This document shows, one piece after another, positions 8,834 to 16,357 of a stretch of DNA of 64,000 bases. The translations under genes were made by a program, and so were the position numbers. The notes under the pieces were generated by a model, which was not told the DNA's origin, did not search any database, and saw only the letters and a list, made by a program, of their open reading frames with translations. Numbering within the stretch: the first letter of the stretch is position 1; each line of letters begins with the position of its first letter. This DNA is from DATGPD01 sp031423015 (GTDB lineage Bacteria > Planctomycetota > UBA1135 > UBA2386): contig JANPER010000135.1 in assembly GCA_031423015.1 (NCBI GenBank), forward strand, positions 1 through 64,000. The letters run 5' to 3'.

Positions 8834-10081
8834 CTACGCCGGCAAGCCGAAGCGCCGGCACAACTCACGCACGGCGCCGCGATAGCCTTCGCCCGGTTTG
8901 CCTTCGATCAAGCCGACCAGCACGTCGGCGATCTGGTCCATCTCGGCGAGGCCGAGCCCGCGCGAGGTGACCGCAGGCGTGCCGATGCGCACGCCGCTGG
9001 TGATGCGGGGGCTGCGCGTGTCGCCGGGCACCATGTTCTTGTTGAGGGTGATGCCCGCCGCCAGCGCGCGCTTCTCCACGTCGTCGCCGGTAGCGCTGCG
9101 CCCGATCAAGCTGATCACCACCATGTGGCAGTCGGTGCCGCCGGTGACGGTCGCGAGGCCGCGCTCGGCCAGGCGCTGTGCCAGCCGCTGCGCGTTCGCG
9201 ACCACGCGCCTTTGATAGGCGGCGAAGTCTGGCCGCAACGCCTCGCCGAACGCCACGGCCTTGGCGGCGATCTGGTGCATCAGCGGGCCGCCTTGGCCGC
9301 CGGGGAACACGGACTTGTCGATCTTGTCCGACAGCGCCTTGGTCTTGCTGAGGATCATGCCGCCGCGCGGGCCGCGCAGCGTCTTGTGCGTGGTCATCGT
9401 GATGACATCGGCGAGGCCGATCGGCGATGGCATCACCTTGGCGGCGACCAAGCCAGCCGGGTGCGCGATGTCAGCGAGCAACACCGCGCCCACCTCGTCG
9501 GCGATCGCGCGCAGCTCGGCGTACGGCAGGTTGCGCGGGTAGCTTGAAGCGCCGGCGATCAACACCTTCGGCCGGTGCTCGCGCGCCATCTGTCGCACCT
9601 GGTCCAAATCGATGAGGCCGCTGTCGTGGTGCACGCCGTACTGCTTGGCGGCGTAGAACTGGCCAGTGTGGCTGACCTTGAACCCATGGCTCAGGTGGCC
9701 GCCCGCGTTGAGCGCCATACCGAGGATCGGGTCACCCGGCGCCGCCAAGGCGGCCAGCGCGGTGACGTTCGCCGTCGTCCCCGAGTGCGGCTGCACGTTG
9801 GCGAACTCGGCGCCAAACAGTTCCTTGGCCCGCGTGCGCGCGAGTTCCTCGATCTGGTCGGCGACCTCGCAGCCGGCGTAGTAGCGCGCGCCTGGGTAGC
9901 CCTCGGCGTACTTGTCGGTGATGATGCTGGCGCACGCCTCGCGCACCGCGCTGCTGCAGTGGTTCTCGGAGGCGATGAGGCACAGCGAGTCGATCTGACG
10001 CGCGTGCTCGGCCTGCAGGAGGGCGAAGACGTCAGTGTCCTTGGTGCGAAGAGGTGATTCCACGGAGACGGCGTTCGGCAC
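8834..10081 (-). CDS. glyA: Serine hydroxymethyltransferase
   Basis: This PLP enzyme interconverts serine and glycine with tetrahydrofolate, feeding one-carbon units to purine, thymidylate and methionine synthesis. The length (415 residues) is standard. Family blocks are present: LIASENHCSSAV, TDKYAEGYPGARYYAGCE, VQPHSGTTAN, DIAHPAGLVAA and the PLP-lysine motif MTTHKTLRGPRGG. The start is GTG, read on the minus strand at 10079-10081. The first residues (about 1-15) are not conserved, so a slightly later start is possible. Confidence 0.95.
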   Translation of the reverse strand: MPNAVSVESPLRTKDTDVFALLQAEHARQIDSLCLIASENHCSSAVREACASIITDKYAEGYPGARYYAGCEVADQIEELARTRAKELFGAEFANVQPHSGTTANVTALAALAAPGDPILGMALNAGGHLSHGFKVSHTGQFYAAKQYGVHHDSGLIDLDQVRQMAREHRPKVLIAGASSYPRNLPYAELRAIADEVGAVLLADIAHPAGLVAAKVMPSPIGLADVITMTTHKTLRGPRGGMILSKTKALSDKIDKSVFPGGQGGPLMHQIAAKAVAFGEALRPDFAAYQRRVVANAQRLAQRLAERGLATVTGGTDCHMVVISLIGRSATGDDVEKRALAAGITLNKNMVPGDTRSPRITSGVRIGTPAVTSRGLGLAEMDQIADVLVGLIEGKPGEGYRGAVRELCRRFGLPA

Positions 10082-10164
10082 TGGGGCAGGTTACGGACCC
10101 GTCGGCGAGCGCGCCAGGGTTCGGCGGGGCCTGGGGGGGGGCCGGGTGGCGCAGGCAACGCCTG

Positions 10165-10710
10165 TCAGCGGCCAGGATCCGGCCCGCGCTCGCGCGTCGG
10201 GTTCTTGGCGTAGGCCGTCGAGCCGCCGCGCGGGATCGACAGGCTGCGCCAGCCGTCGCCGGCGAAGGTGCGCGCCAACAAGACGATCTGTCCGGTGTGG
10301 TAGGCGACGTGCGCCATCGAGCGACACAGCGCTTCCAACACTGACAGCGGCTGGCCGCGAATGGTGATCGCGCGTTCGAGAACGGCAGGTTCTTGTGCCT
10401 CGACGTCGTCGAGCGCGCGCGCGACCACGTCCCACGCCGCCGACCACGCTGCCAAGAGTGCGGCGCGGTCCAAGCCCGGATCCTCGAACTCGCGATCCCG
10501 CTGCCGCCATGGCTTCTCGCCGTCACTGGTCAGGAAGTCAGCGAAGCGCGAGCGCAGGTTGCCGCACAGGTGGCCCATGACGATCGCGATCGAGTTGCCG
10601 TCGGTGCACGCGCGGCGCCCGAGGTCGTCGTCGCGCACCTGCTCGACGGCGAGTTCGACGAGGCGGCGGTAGCGGAGGTACTCACCACGAATCGCGGGCA
10701 CGACGAGCAT
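10165..10710 (-). CDS. DUF1572 / DinB-superfamily protein
   Basis: A 181-residue four-helix protein matching DUF1572: 'NSIAIVMGHLCGNLRSRFADFLTSDGEKPWRQRD' followed by 'SMAHVAYHTGQIVLLAR'. The His in MGHL and the two in AHVAYH are in the positions that hold the divalent metal in DinB/YfiT folds. Such proteins are often bacillithiol- or mycothiol-type transferases or stress proteins, but this subfamily has no assigned substrate. It lies 83 bp upstream of glyA on the same strand. The intervening DNA includes a run of nine or more G and no clear terminator. Confidence 0.75.
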   Translation of the reverse strand: MLVVPAIRGEYLRYRRLVELAVEQVRDDDLGRRACTDGNSIAIVMGHLCGNLRSRFADFLTSDGEKPWRQRDREFEDPGLDRAALLAAWSAAWDVVARALDDVEAQEPAVLERAITIRGQPLSVLEALCRSMAHVAYHTGQIVLLARTFAGDGWRSLSIPRGGSTAYAKNPTRERGPDPGR

Positions 10711-10880
10711 GTGCCAGGTTCTACTGCGGGCCAGCCCACCGCGGGACTGCGTCGGTCATGGCGAGTCTGCGGGCTCACCGCCTTGCCAGGGAACCTCATT
10801 TTCGGTGACACCAGTCGAGGTCTGCGGCATCTTGTCTGCCTCAGCCTCGCTTCGAGGCAACCCTGTGGAATGACCTCACG

Positions 10881-11246
10881 ATGAAGAAAACCACGTCGAC
10901 CCTTCTGGCCGCGGCTGTCTCCGGGCTTTTCCTGGGCAGCACGATCTCGATGACGAGCTGCAAAGGCGGCGCTGAAACCGCGAACACCGCCACCTCGATG
11001 GCCAAGCATGCCTGCAAAGGCTTGAACGCGTGCAAGGGTCAGGGCGGTTGCGCCACTGGCAACAACGGCTGTGGTGGCAAGAACAGCTGCCAGGGCAAAG
11101 GCGGCTGCGCCACGGCTGAGAAGCACGGCTGCAAGGGCATGAACGCGTGCAAGGGCCAGGGCGGCTGCAAGTCCGGCAACAACGGCTGCGGCGGCAAGAA
11201 CGACTGCAAGGGCAAGGGTGGCTGCGCGGTGCCGATCAAGCACTGA
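10881..11246 (+). CDS. Bufferin-type 12-Cys RiPP precursor (BufA-like)
   Basis: A 121-residue exported peptide. The N-terminus (KKTTSTLLAAAVSGLFLGS) is a signal sequence ending in MTSC, a possible lipobox. The mature part is two near-identical 36-residue units (about 43-78 and 81-116), each with six Cys in the pattern CKGxNACKGQGGC...CGGKN.CxGKGGC, giving 12 Cys. This is the BUF6/12Cys pattern of copper-buffering peptides whose Cys are converted by MNIO enzymes to heterocycles. The next two genes are that enzyme and its partner. A 6-bp hairpin (10844-10858) lies 22 nt upstream. No BufD-like membrane gene follows. Confidence 0.85.
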   Translation: MKKTTSTLLAAAVSGLFLGSTISMTSCKGGAETANTATSMAKHACKGLNACKGQGGCATGNNGCGGKNSCQGKGGCATAEKHGCKGMNACKGQGGCKSGNNGCGGKNDCKGKGGCAVPIKH

Positions 11247-11257
11247 GCCGGCGACCG

Positions 11258-12115
11258 ATGCGCGTCAGCGATCTCGCGCAGCGCGATCTCGGCATCGGGA
11301 TCGGGCTGCGCAGCGTGCATTTCCCGCACATCTTGCAGCACTGGCCGGCGCTCGACTGGTTCGAGATCCTGTCGGAGAACTTCATGCACACCGGCGGGCG
11401 CCCATTGCAGGTGCTCGACGCGATCGCGGCGCGCTACCCGATCGTCATGCACGGGGTGTCGATGAACATCGGGTCGGTGGATCCGCTCGACTTCGACTAC
11501 CTGCGTGAGCTGAAGAAACTGCGCGACCGCTGCGGCGCGCGCTTCGTTTCCGACCATCTGTGTTGGACCGGTGTCGACGGCGTCAACTTGCACGACTTGA
11601 TGCCGCTGCCTTACACCGAGGAAGCCCTGAAGCACATCGTGCGCCGGGTGCGGCAGGTGCAGGACTGCTTGGAGATGCCGCTCGTGCTCGAGAACCCGAG
11701 CACCTATGTGAACTTCGCGGCCAGCCAAATGCGCGAGACGGAGTTCCTGCGCGCGCTGTGTGCGCAGACCGGCTGCGGGTTGTTGATGGACGTCAACAAC
11801 GTGTTCGTGTGCGCGACCAATCACGGCTTCGATGCGGCGCAGTACCTGCGCGAGGTGCCGTGGGACTCGGTGGTGCAGTTCCATCTGGCCGGGCACTCGG
11901 TGTACGCGACGCATCGCCTCGACACGCACGATGCTCCGGCTTGTCGTGAGGTGTGGCAGTTGTTTGCCTTGGCGCATCAGCTGTCCGGCGGCAGGTCGAC
12001 GCTGTTCGAGTGGGACGGCAACATCCCGTCGTTCGCAGCGGTGCGGCGCGAGGCGTGGAAGGCGAAGAAGGCGCGCGGCGAGTTGCGACCGAAGGCCGAG
12101 GTCGCGCGTGCCTGA
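11258..12115 (+). CDS. bufB: MNIO-family oxidase (DUF692), bufferin maturase
   Basis: A 285-residue DUF692 protein, a multinuclear non-haem iron oxidase with a TIM-barrel fold. Family blocks include 'GIGIGLRSVHFPHIL', 'WFEILSENFM', 'VMHGVSMNIGSVDPLD', 'RFVSDHLCWTG', 'LVLENPSTYV', 'LLMDVNNVFV' and 'FHLAGHS'. The His, Glu and Asp residues in these blocks bind the iron cluster. It is expected to oxidise Cys of the upstream 12-Cys precursor with help from the DUF2063 protein. The ATG lies 11 bp after the precursor stop. A longer upstream reading would overlap the precursor and is rejected. Confidence 0.9.
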   Translation: MRVSDLAQRDLGIGIGLRSVHFPHILQHWPALDWFEILSENFMHTGGRPLQVLDAIAARYPIVMHGVSMNIGSVDPLDFDYLRELKKLRDRCGARFVSDHLCWTGVDGVNLHDLMPLPYTEEALKHIVRRVRQVQDCLEMPLVLENPSTYVNFAASQMRETEFLRALCAQTGCGLLMDVNNVFVCATNHGFDAAQYLREVPWDSVVQFHLAGHSVYATHRLDTHDAPACREVWQLFALAHQLSGGRSTLFEWDGNIPSFAAVRREAWKAKKARGELRPKAEVARA

Positions 12116-13028
12116 CGCGTTGCCGCCGAACGTCACGCTGCGGCGGTTGCAGCGCTGGATGTCGGCGGTGGTCCAACATCCGCGGGCTGCGGCGCACGCG
12201 ATCGACGCGTCATTCGCGCGCGCGCAGATTGCGCCGGCCGCGGTGCGTCGTGGCCAAGTGATCGCGCCCGCGCACAACGCGACGATCTTCCAGCGCATCG
12301 ACGTCTATGGCGGCGCCTATCTGGCACGCCTGATCGAAGCGCTGGAGGGCGATCATCGCGGGCTAGGCTTCGCGCTCGGCCACGCCGACTTCGGCAAGCT
12401 GATCGCGCGCTACGTTCAGCGTTACCCCAGCCGGCACCCCAATCTCAACCGCTTCGGCAAGGAACTGCCCGCGTTCATCGCGCGCCAGTCGAGCCTCCCG
12501 CACCGCTTGTTCCTGCGCGAGCTGGCGCGGCTGGAGGTGACGATGAGTCTGGCGTTCGACGCGCCCGAGTTCGTGCCGCTCGATGCCTCGACGCTGCCGC
12601 AACAGAGTCCGACCGACTGGGTGCACGCGGTGCTGCGGCCGAACCCGTCGTTGCACCTGCTGCGGCTGCGCTATCCGGCCAATCGCTACTTGCAGGCGGT
12701 GCTCGACGATGCCTCGCCGCGGGTTCCGCGCGCAGGACTCGAGTGCGTCGCCGTCTATCGCCAGGCTGGTCGCGTGTGGCGCATGACGGTGCCGGCGCCC
12801 ATGGCCAAGGTCCTCGATCGTCTGATAGCGGGCGTGGCGATCGGCCGCGCGTTGGCGGTGCGGGGGCAACAGCCGAAAGACGTGGCGCGTTGGTTCGGCG
12901 AGTGGTCGGGGAGCGGGTTCTTCGTGGCGGTCGAGAGCCCGGCGAAGGGCGCCGCCCCGCGCCCGCTCACTTCTTGCGCGTCAGCGCCGCCGCGATCCCG
13001 CCGAAGAAGCCGCCGACCAGGATCGTGA
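12108..13028 (+). CDS. bufC: DUF2063 RiPP-recognition partner of the MNIO enzyme
   Basis: A 306-residue protein with the DUF2063 N-terminal segment 'LRRLQRWMSAVVQHP' and 'NATIFQRIDVYGGAYLARLIEALEGDHRGLGFALG', plus a C-terminal domain that recalls BufC proteins. DUF2063 partners bind the precursor and present it to the MNIO enzyme. The GTG start overlaps the end of the oxidase gene by 8 bp, which implies translational coupling. The last 20 or so residues are basic and unlike the family. They overlap the convergent gene by 62 bp, so the native end may once have been nearer codon 285. Confidence 0.8.
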   Translation: MPDALPPNVTLRRLQRWMSAVVQHPRAAAHAIDASFARAQIAPAAVRRGQVIAPAHNATIFQRIDVYGGAYLARLIEALEGDHRGLGFALGHADFGKLIARYVQRYPSRHPNLNRFGKELPAFIARQSSLPHRLFLRELARLEVTMSLAFDAPEFVPLDASTLPQQSPTDWVHAVLRPNPSLHLLRLRYPANRYLQAVLDDASPRVPRAGLECVAVYRQAGRVWRMTVPAPMAKVLDRLIAGVAIGRALAVRGQQPKDVARWFGEWSGSGFFVAVESPAKGAAPRPLTSCASAPPRSRRRSRRPGS

Positions 13029-13602
13029 AAGGAATCCAAAGGGTCATCTGCGCCATCGAGAGGACGAAGGCCTTGTCGGCTTCGGCGATCGTCGAGTCGG
13101 GTCGGGTCTTGACGTGGTGCACGTCCCAGCCGCGGCTGATCGCCCAGTAGGTGATGACTACGATCGGCAGGCGCGCGAGCAGGCCATAGCCGAAGTTGGT
13201 GCCCGCCAGCGCCGGCCACGCGAAGACTCCGAACAGCGCGCACACCGGTCCCGTCACAAAGAGCAACATCGAGGCTGCCTGGCCTTCCAGCTTCAGCACA
13301 TTGAACTGCAGCGCAAACACGCCCACGACCAGCGCAAAGCCAATGAGCGGCATCGCGATGGCGCGTCCCGTCCTGGCCGGGCCCCTGCCGTTGCGGGCGA
13401 GGCGGGCGCCGAACCACAGACCGAAGATTGGCACGAGCCAGGCGATGCCGACGAGTGCCATGCCGCCGCCTGCCTCGCGGTTGAAGAACTCAGGGTCCCA
13501 GCCTTCGAGTTCGCCATAGAGGCGGACCGCAGTGAGGGCCAGAGTGATGATGCCGGCGACGAGGACGGCGCGAGACATGGACGGACGAGACGAATCGGCC
13601 AT
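12967..13602 (-). CDS. Six-helix membrane protein, unknown function
   Basis: A 211-residue integral membrane protein with about six hydrophobic segments: residues 10-28, 47-66, 82-102, 110-128, 138-155 and 188-206. Charged loops lie between, and the C-terminus is TRKK. I recognise no family. It is convergent with the DUF2063 gene and overlaps its 3' end by 62 bp. The start at MADSSRPSM is the first ATG; M9 is an alternative. Confidence 0.65.
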   Translation of the reverse strand: MADSSRPSMSRAVLVAGIITLALTAVRLYGELEGWDPEFFNREAGGGMALVGIAWLVPIFGLWFGARLARNGRGPARTGRAIAMPLIGFALVVGVFALQFNVLKLEGQAASMLLFVTGPVCALFGVFAWPALAGTNFGYGLLARLPIVVITYWAISRGWDVHHVKTRPDSTIAEADKAFVLSMAQMTLWIPFTILVGGFFGGIAAALTRKK

Positions 13603-13686
13603 GCGCGGACGATACGGACGGTGGCGAGCTGTACCGCCATGAGAAAGTCGCGGGCGGTGTGGCAGCCGACGGTGACCGGTCGTCGG

Positions 13687-16320
13687 TCAACGCCGGGCGG
13701 CTAGCGTCACGTTCGTCTCGACCGTCTCGCCGTCGCGTAGCGTGACCGCCACCGACCCCATGCGTCCTTCCGGCGCGTGCATGACCAGGCGGTAGGCGCC
13801 GGCGACCGCGCCGCGTAGCTCGAACTTCCCGCTCGCGACGGCGCCGCGGAAGGCGGCTCGCGTGCCGTCGGCCTGCGTCGGCAGCAACATCACGCCGGTG
13901 CCGTCGGGCACCGACGCGTCGGACTCGATCGTGCCGCGCACGCTCGCCGTTCCCGTGGGGGTGACGCGCAGCTCCAGGTCTTGATCGCGCTCGACTGCGA
14001 TGAAGCGCGTGTAGCAAGTGCTCACGCCATCGCGCAGCGCGAAGCCAAACAGCTCGTAGTCGCCGCCTGCCAGCGCTGCGAAGGCGAAGCTGCCGTCGTT
14101 GCGGGTTTCAGCCGGCGGGATGCGCTCCTGTTGTCCGCGCCGCGCGCTCAGCGTGAGCCGGACATCGGCGAGGGGCTGGCCTTTGGCATCGACCAACTGG
14201 CCGCGAATGCGCGCTCCATCGGCCAGCAGGATGGTCCGTTCGACGTGGTCGCCGCTGCTGACAGGGAACGGGCCCTCGGTGTGTCGTGGCATCCCCGCGG
14301 CTTCGACCGCGAGCTTCGCGTTGCCCATCGGCACGTTGGTGAGTTCGAAGTGGCCGGTAGCGTCGCTGCGCGCGCGCAACAGGCCGTAGGGCTCGTTCGC
14401 CGCCCGCAGCAGTTCGTCCTCGTGGTCGAACCAGGTCAGCGTCGCGTCGGCGATCGCGGCACCGGTGCTGCGCCCGAGCACGCGGCCGAACACGGTGGCG
14501 CCGCGCTGCATGCGCAGCACACACGCGCTCGGATCTGGCGCCAGGGTAGCGACAACGTGGGTACGCGCCGGCGCGTAGCCCTCGGCGGTGGCCTCCACGC
14601 CCCAGACTGTCCCCGGCTCCATCTGCTCGCCTTCGGCGCGCCAGTTCCCCAGCGGATCGGCGAAGCTCTTGCCCTCGCGCGCCCAGGTCGCCGCGTAACC
14701 GCCGCCGCCACGTTCGCCCGTCGCGAGTTCTGGTTTCACGAAGCGGATCCTGAAGGCCTCGACCGGTTGGCCGGTCACTGCATCGACGACCCGCCCGCTG
14801 ATGGTGGCTGCACGCTGCACGACGACTTCGACGTCGGCCACTTCTTTGCGTATGTGCGAGGCGCTGTAGAGTTCGAGCGTCACCCGACCCGCTGGCAAGC
14901 CATCGAGACGGAAGGTGCCGTCGGCGCCGGTCTTGCCCTGCACGTCGAGGTACTCGCCGCGGCCGCGCATGCCGCGTTGGCCTGGTGGGGTCACCAACAC
15001 GGACACTCGCACGTTGGCGACCGGCTGGCCGGCGTCGTCGCGCACGCGGCCGGCCAGAAAGTGCGCCGGCTGCAAGCGGACTTCGGCGGTGACCAGCGTC
15101 GCGTCGCTGGGCACCTGCAGCACGCGTTGATCCGGCGCGAGGCCGCGCCGCGTGGTCACCATCGTCTGTTCGCCGGCATCGACGGCTGGAAACACGAACG
15201 AGCCGTCGTCCTGCGATACCGCATCGAGCCGGTTGTAGGCGGACGGACTGAAGCCGATGTAGATCGCGGCGCCCCCGACGGGTGTGCCATCGGTTGCGAA
15301 TACGCGGCCCTCCACGCGCGCGCCGCGACGCATGACCAGCCGCACCTCGCGCGGCGCGGCCTTGCTCACGACGCTGACCTTGGCCTCTACGTAGCCGGGC
15401 GCGCGCGCATACACCGAGTGTTGCTCGCGCTGAGGATCGAGGTCGGTCAACTCGAAGCGCCCGTCGGGACCCGTCACCACCGCGTCGGTCAGCATGAAGA
15501 ACGACTTCACCGCAGCCCCGGCGACGGGTGCGTCCTGCGCGTCGACCACCGTGCCCACCACGCGCAGTCCGCGGCGCAGGCGAAAGTCGGCGCGCACTTC
15601 GCCCATCCGGTCTAGGCCAAAGGTGCTGCGCTCGGCGACGTAGCCCGGGGCCCCGGCGCTGACGCCCGCCCCGTAGGTGCTGCTGAACTCCGCGCGGTAG
15701 TGGCCGTCGGTATCACACGCGACTCGCTCGGCCGGCGACTTCACGAATGCGCCCACGATCGGCTTGCCGTCGGTGTCGGTCACTCTGCCGACCGCGACGC
15801 AGTCCAGCGGACACAGGAACAACTCGATGTCTTGCGGCGGCGGATCGCCGCGCGCCACGATCACCGATTGGGCGCGGCCGAGGTGACGCGGCATCGCGCC
15901 GGCAAAGCGCAGGCACACAGCGCTCGTCGGCACGGGTAGCGTCCACTCGAACGCGCCCGCCGCGTCGCAGGTCAACTCCGTGCTGAGGTCCGGCGTGCCT
16001 TCGGCGGTGTAGCCAAGGAAGCGCTCAGCCCTGAGGCGTGCGCCGGGGTAGGGCACGTCCACCGCCTTCACCACCCTGCCGCGCACCACGAACGCGTTCG
16101 TCGCCGCGTCGTGAATGGGCGTGCGCTCCGCGTCGTTGTGCGGCACCACGGCGGGCGTCTGCGTCGCGCTGCCGCTGGTGAGTTGGGCCGGATCGAGGTC
16201 AGACGACGCCGTCGCAGCGGTCGCATTCGGTGCCGCTGGCGCGTCGTGGTCCCGCAGCAGCCACCAACAGAAGGCCACGACACCGAGCAGGAGAACGACG
16301 CCAACCACGATCCTTCGCAT
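13687..16320 (-). CDS. Large carboxypeptidase-regulatory-like repeat protein A
   Basis: An 877-residue envelope protein: a basic N-terminus and one membrane helix (about 4-22, RIVVGVVLLLGVVAFCWWLL), an Ala/Pro-rich linker (about 25-60), then a chain of roughly eight beta-sandwich units. Each carries the carboxypeptidase D regulatory-like pattern: GRVVDADGxPVAGAxV, then TDADGRFEL, then a GxYxL turn and 'AxGY'. This fold usually serves adhesion, scaffolding or carbohydrate contact. It lies 37 bp downstream of a similar protein on the same strand, so the two are probably cotranscribed. The start is MRRIVV, matching the MRRVLI start of its neighbour. Confidence 0.75.
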   Translation of the reverse strand: MRRIVVGVVLLLGVVAFCWWLLRDHDAPAAPNATAATASSDLDPAQLTSGSATQTPAVVPHNDAERTPIHDAATNAFVVRGRVVKAVDVPYPGARLRAERFLGYTAEGTPDLSTELTCDAAGAFEWTLPVPTSAVCLRFAGAMPRHLGRAQSVIVARGDPPPQDIELFLCPLDCVAVGRVTDTDGKPIVGAFVKSPAERVACDTDGHYRAEFSSTYGAGVSAGAPGYVAERSTFGLDRMGEVRADFRLRRGLRVVGTVVDAQDAPVAGAAVKSFFMLTDAVVTGPDGRFELTDLDPQREQHSVYARAPGYVEAKVSVVSKAAPREVRLVMRRGARVEGRVFATDGTPVGGAAIYIGFSPSAYNRLDAVSQDDGSFVFPAVDAGEQTMVTTRRGLAPDQRVLQVPSDATLVTAEVRLQPAHFLAGRVRDDAGQPVANVRVSVLVTPPGQRGMRGRGEYLDVQGKTGADGTFRLDGLPAGRVTLELYSASHIRKEVADVEVVVQRAATISGRVVDAVTGQPVEAFRIRFVKPELATGERGGGGYAATWAREGKSFADPLGNWRAEGEQMEPGTVWGVEATAEGYAPARTHVVATLAPDPSACVLRMQRGATVFGRVLGRSTGAAIADATLTWFDHEDELLRAANEPYGLLRARSDATGHFELTNVPMGNAKLAVEAAGMPRHTEGPFPVSSGDHVERTILLADGARIRGQLVDAKGQPLADVRLTLSARRGQQERIPPAETRNDGSFAFAALAGGDYELFGFALRDGVSTCYTRFIAVERDQDLELRVTPTGTASVRGTIESDASVPDGTGVMLLPTQADGTRAAFRGAVASGKFELRGAVAGAYRLVMHAPEGRMGSVAVTLRDGETVETNVTLAARR

Positions 16321-16357
16321 CGGCGCCACAGCATAACGAGATGAGCGGCGCGATCCG

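Noticed and set aside
10079..10091. ctggggcagg at the glyA start, same as the hairpin-array loop
   Set aside because: The flanking bases do not pair, so no stem-loop forms; also seen in coding sequence at 58937. Taken as chance.
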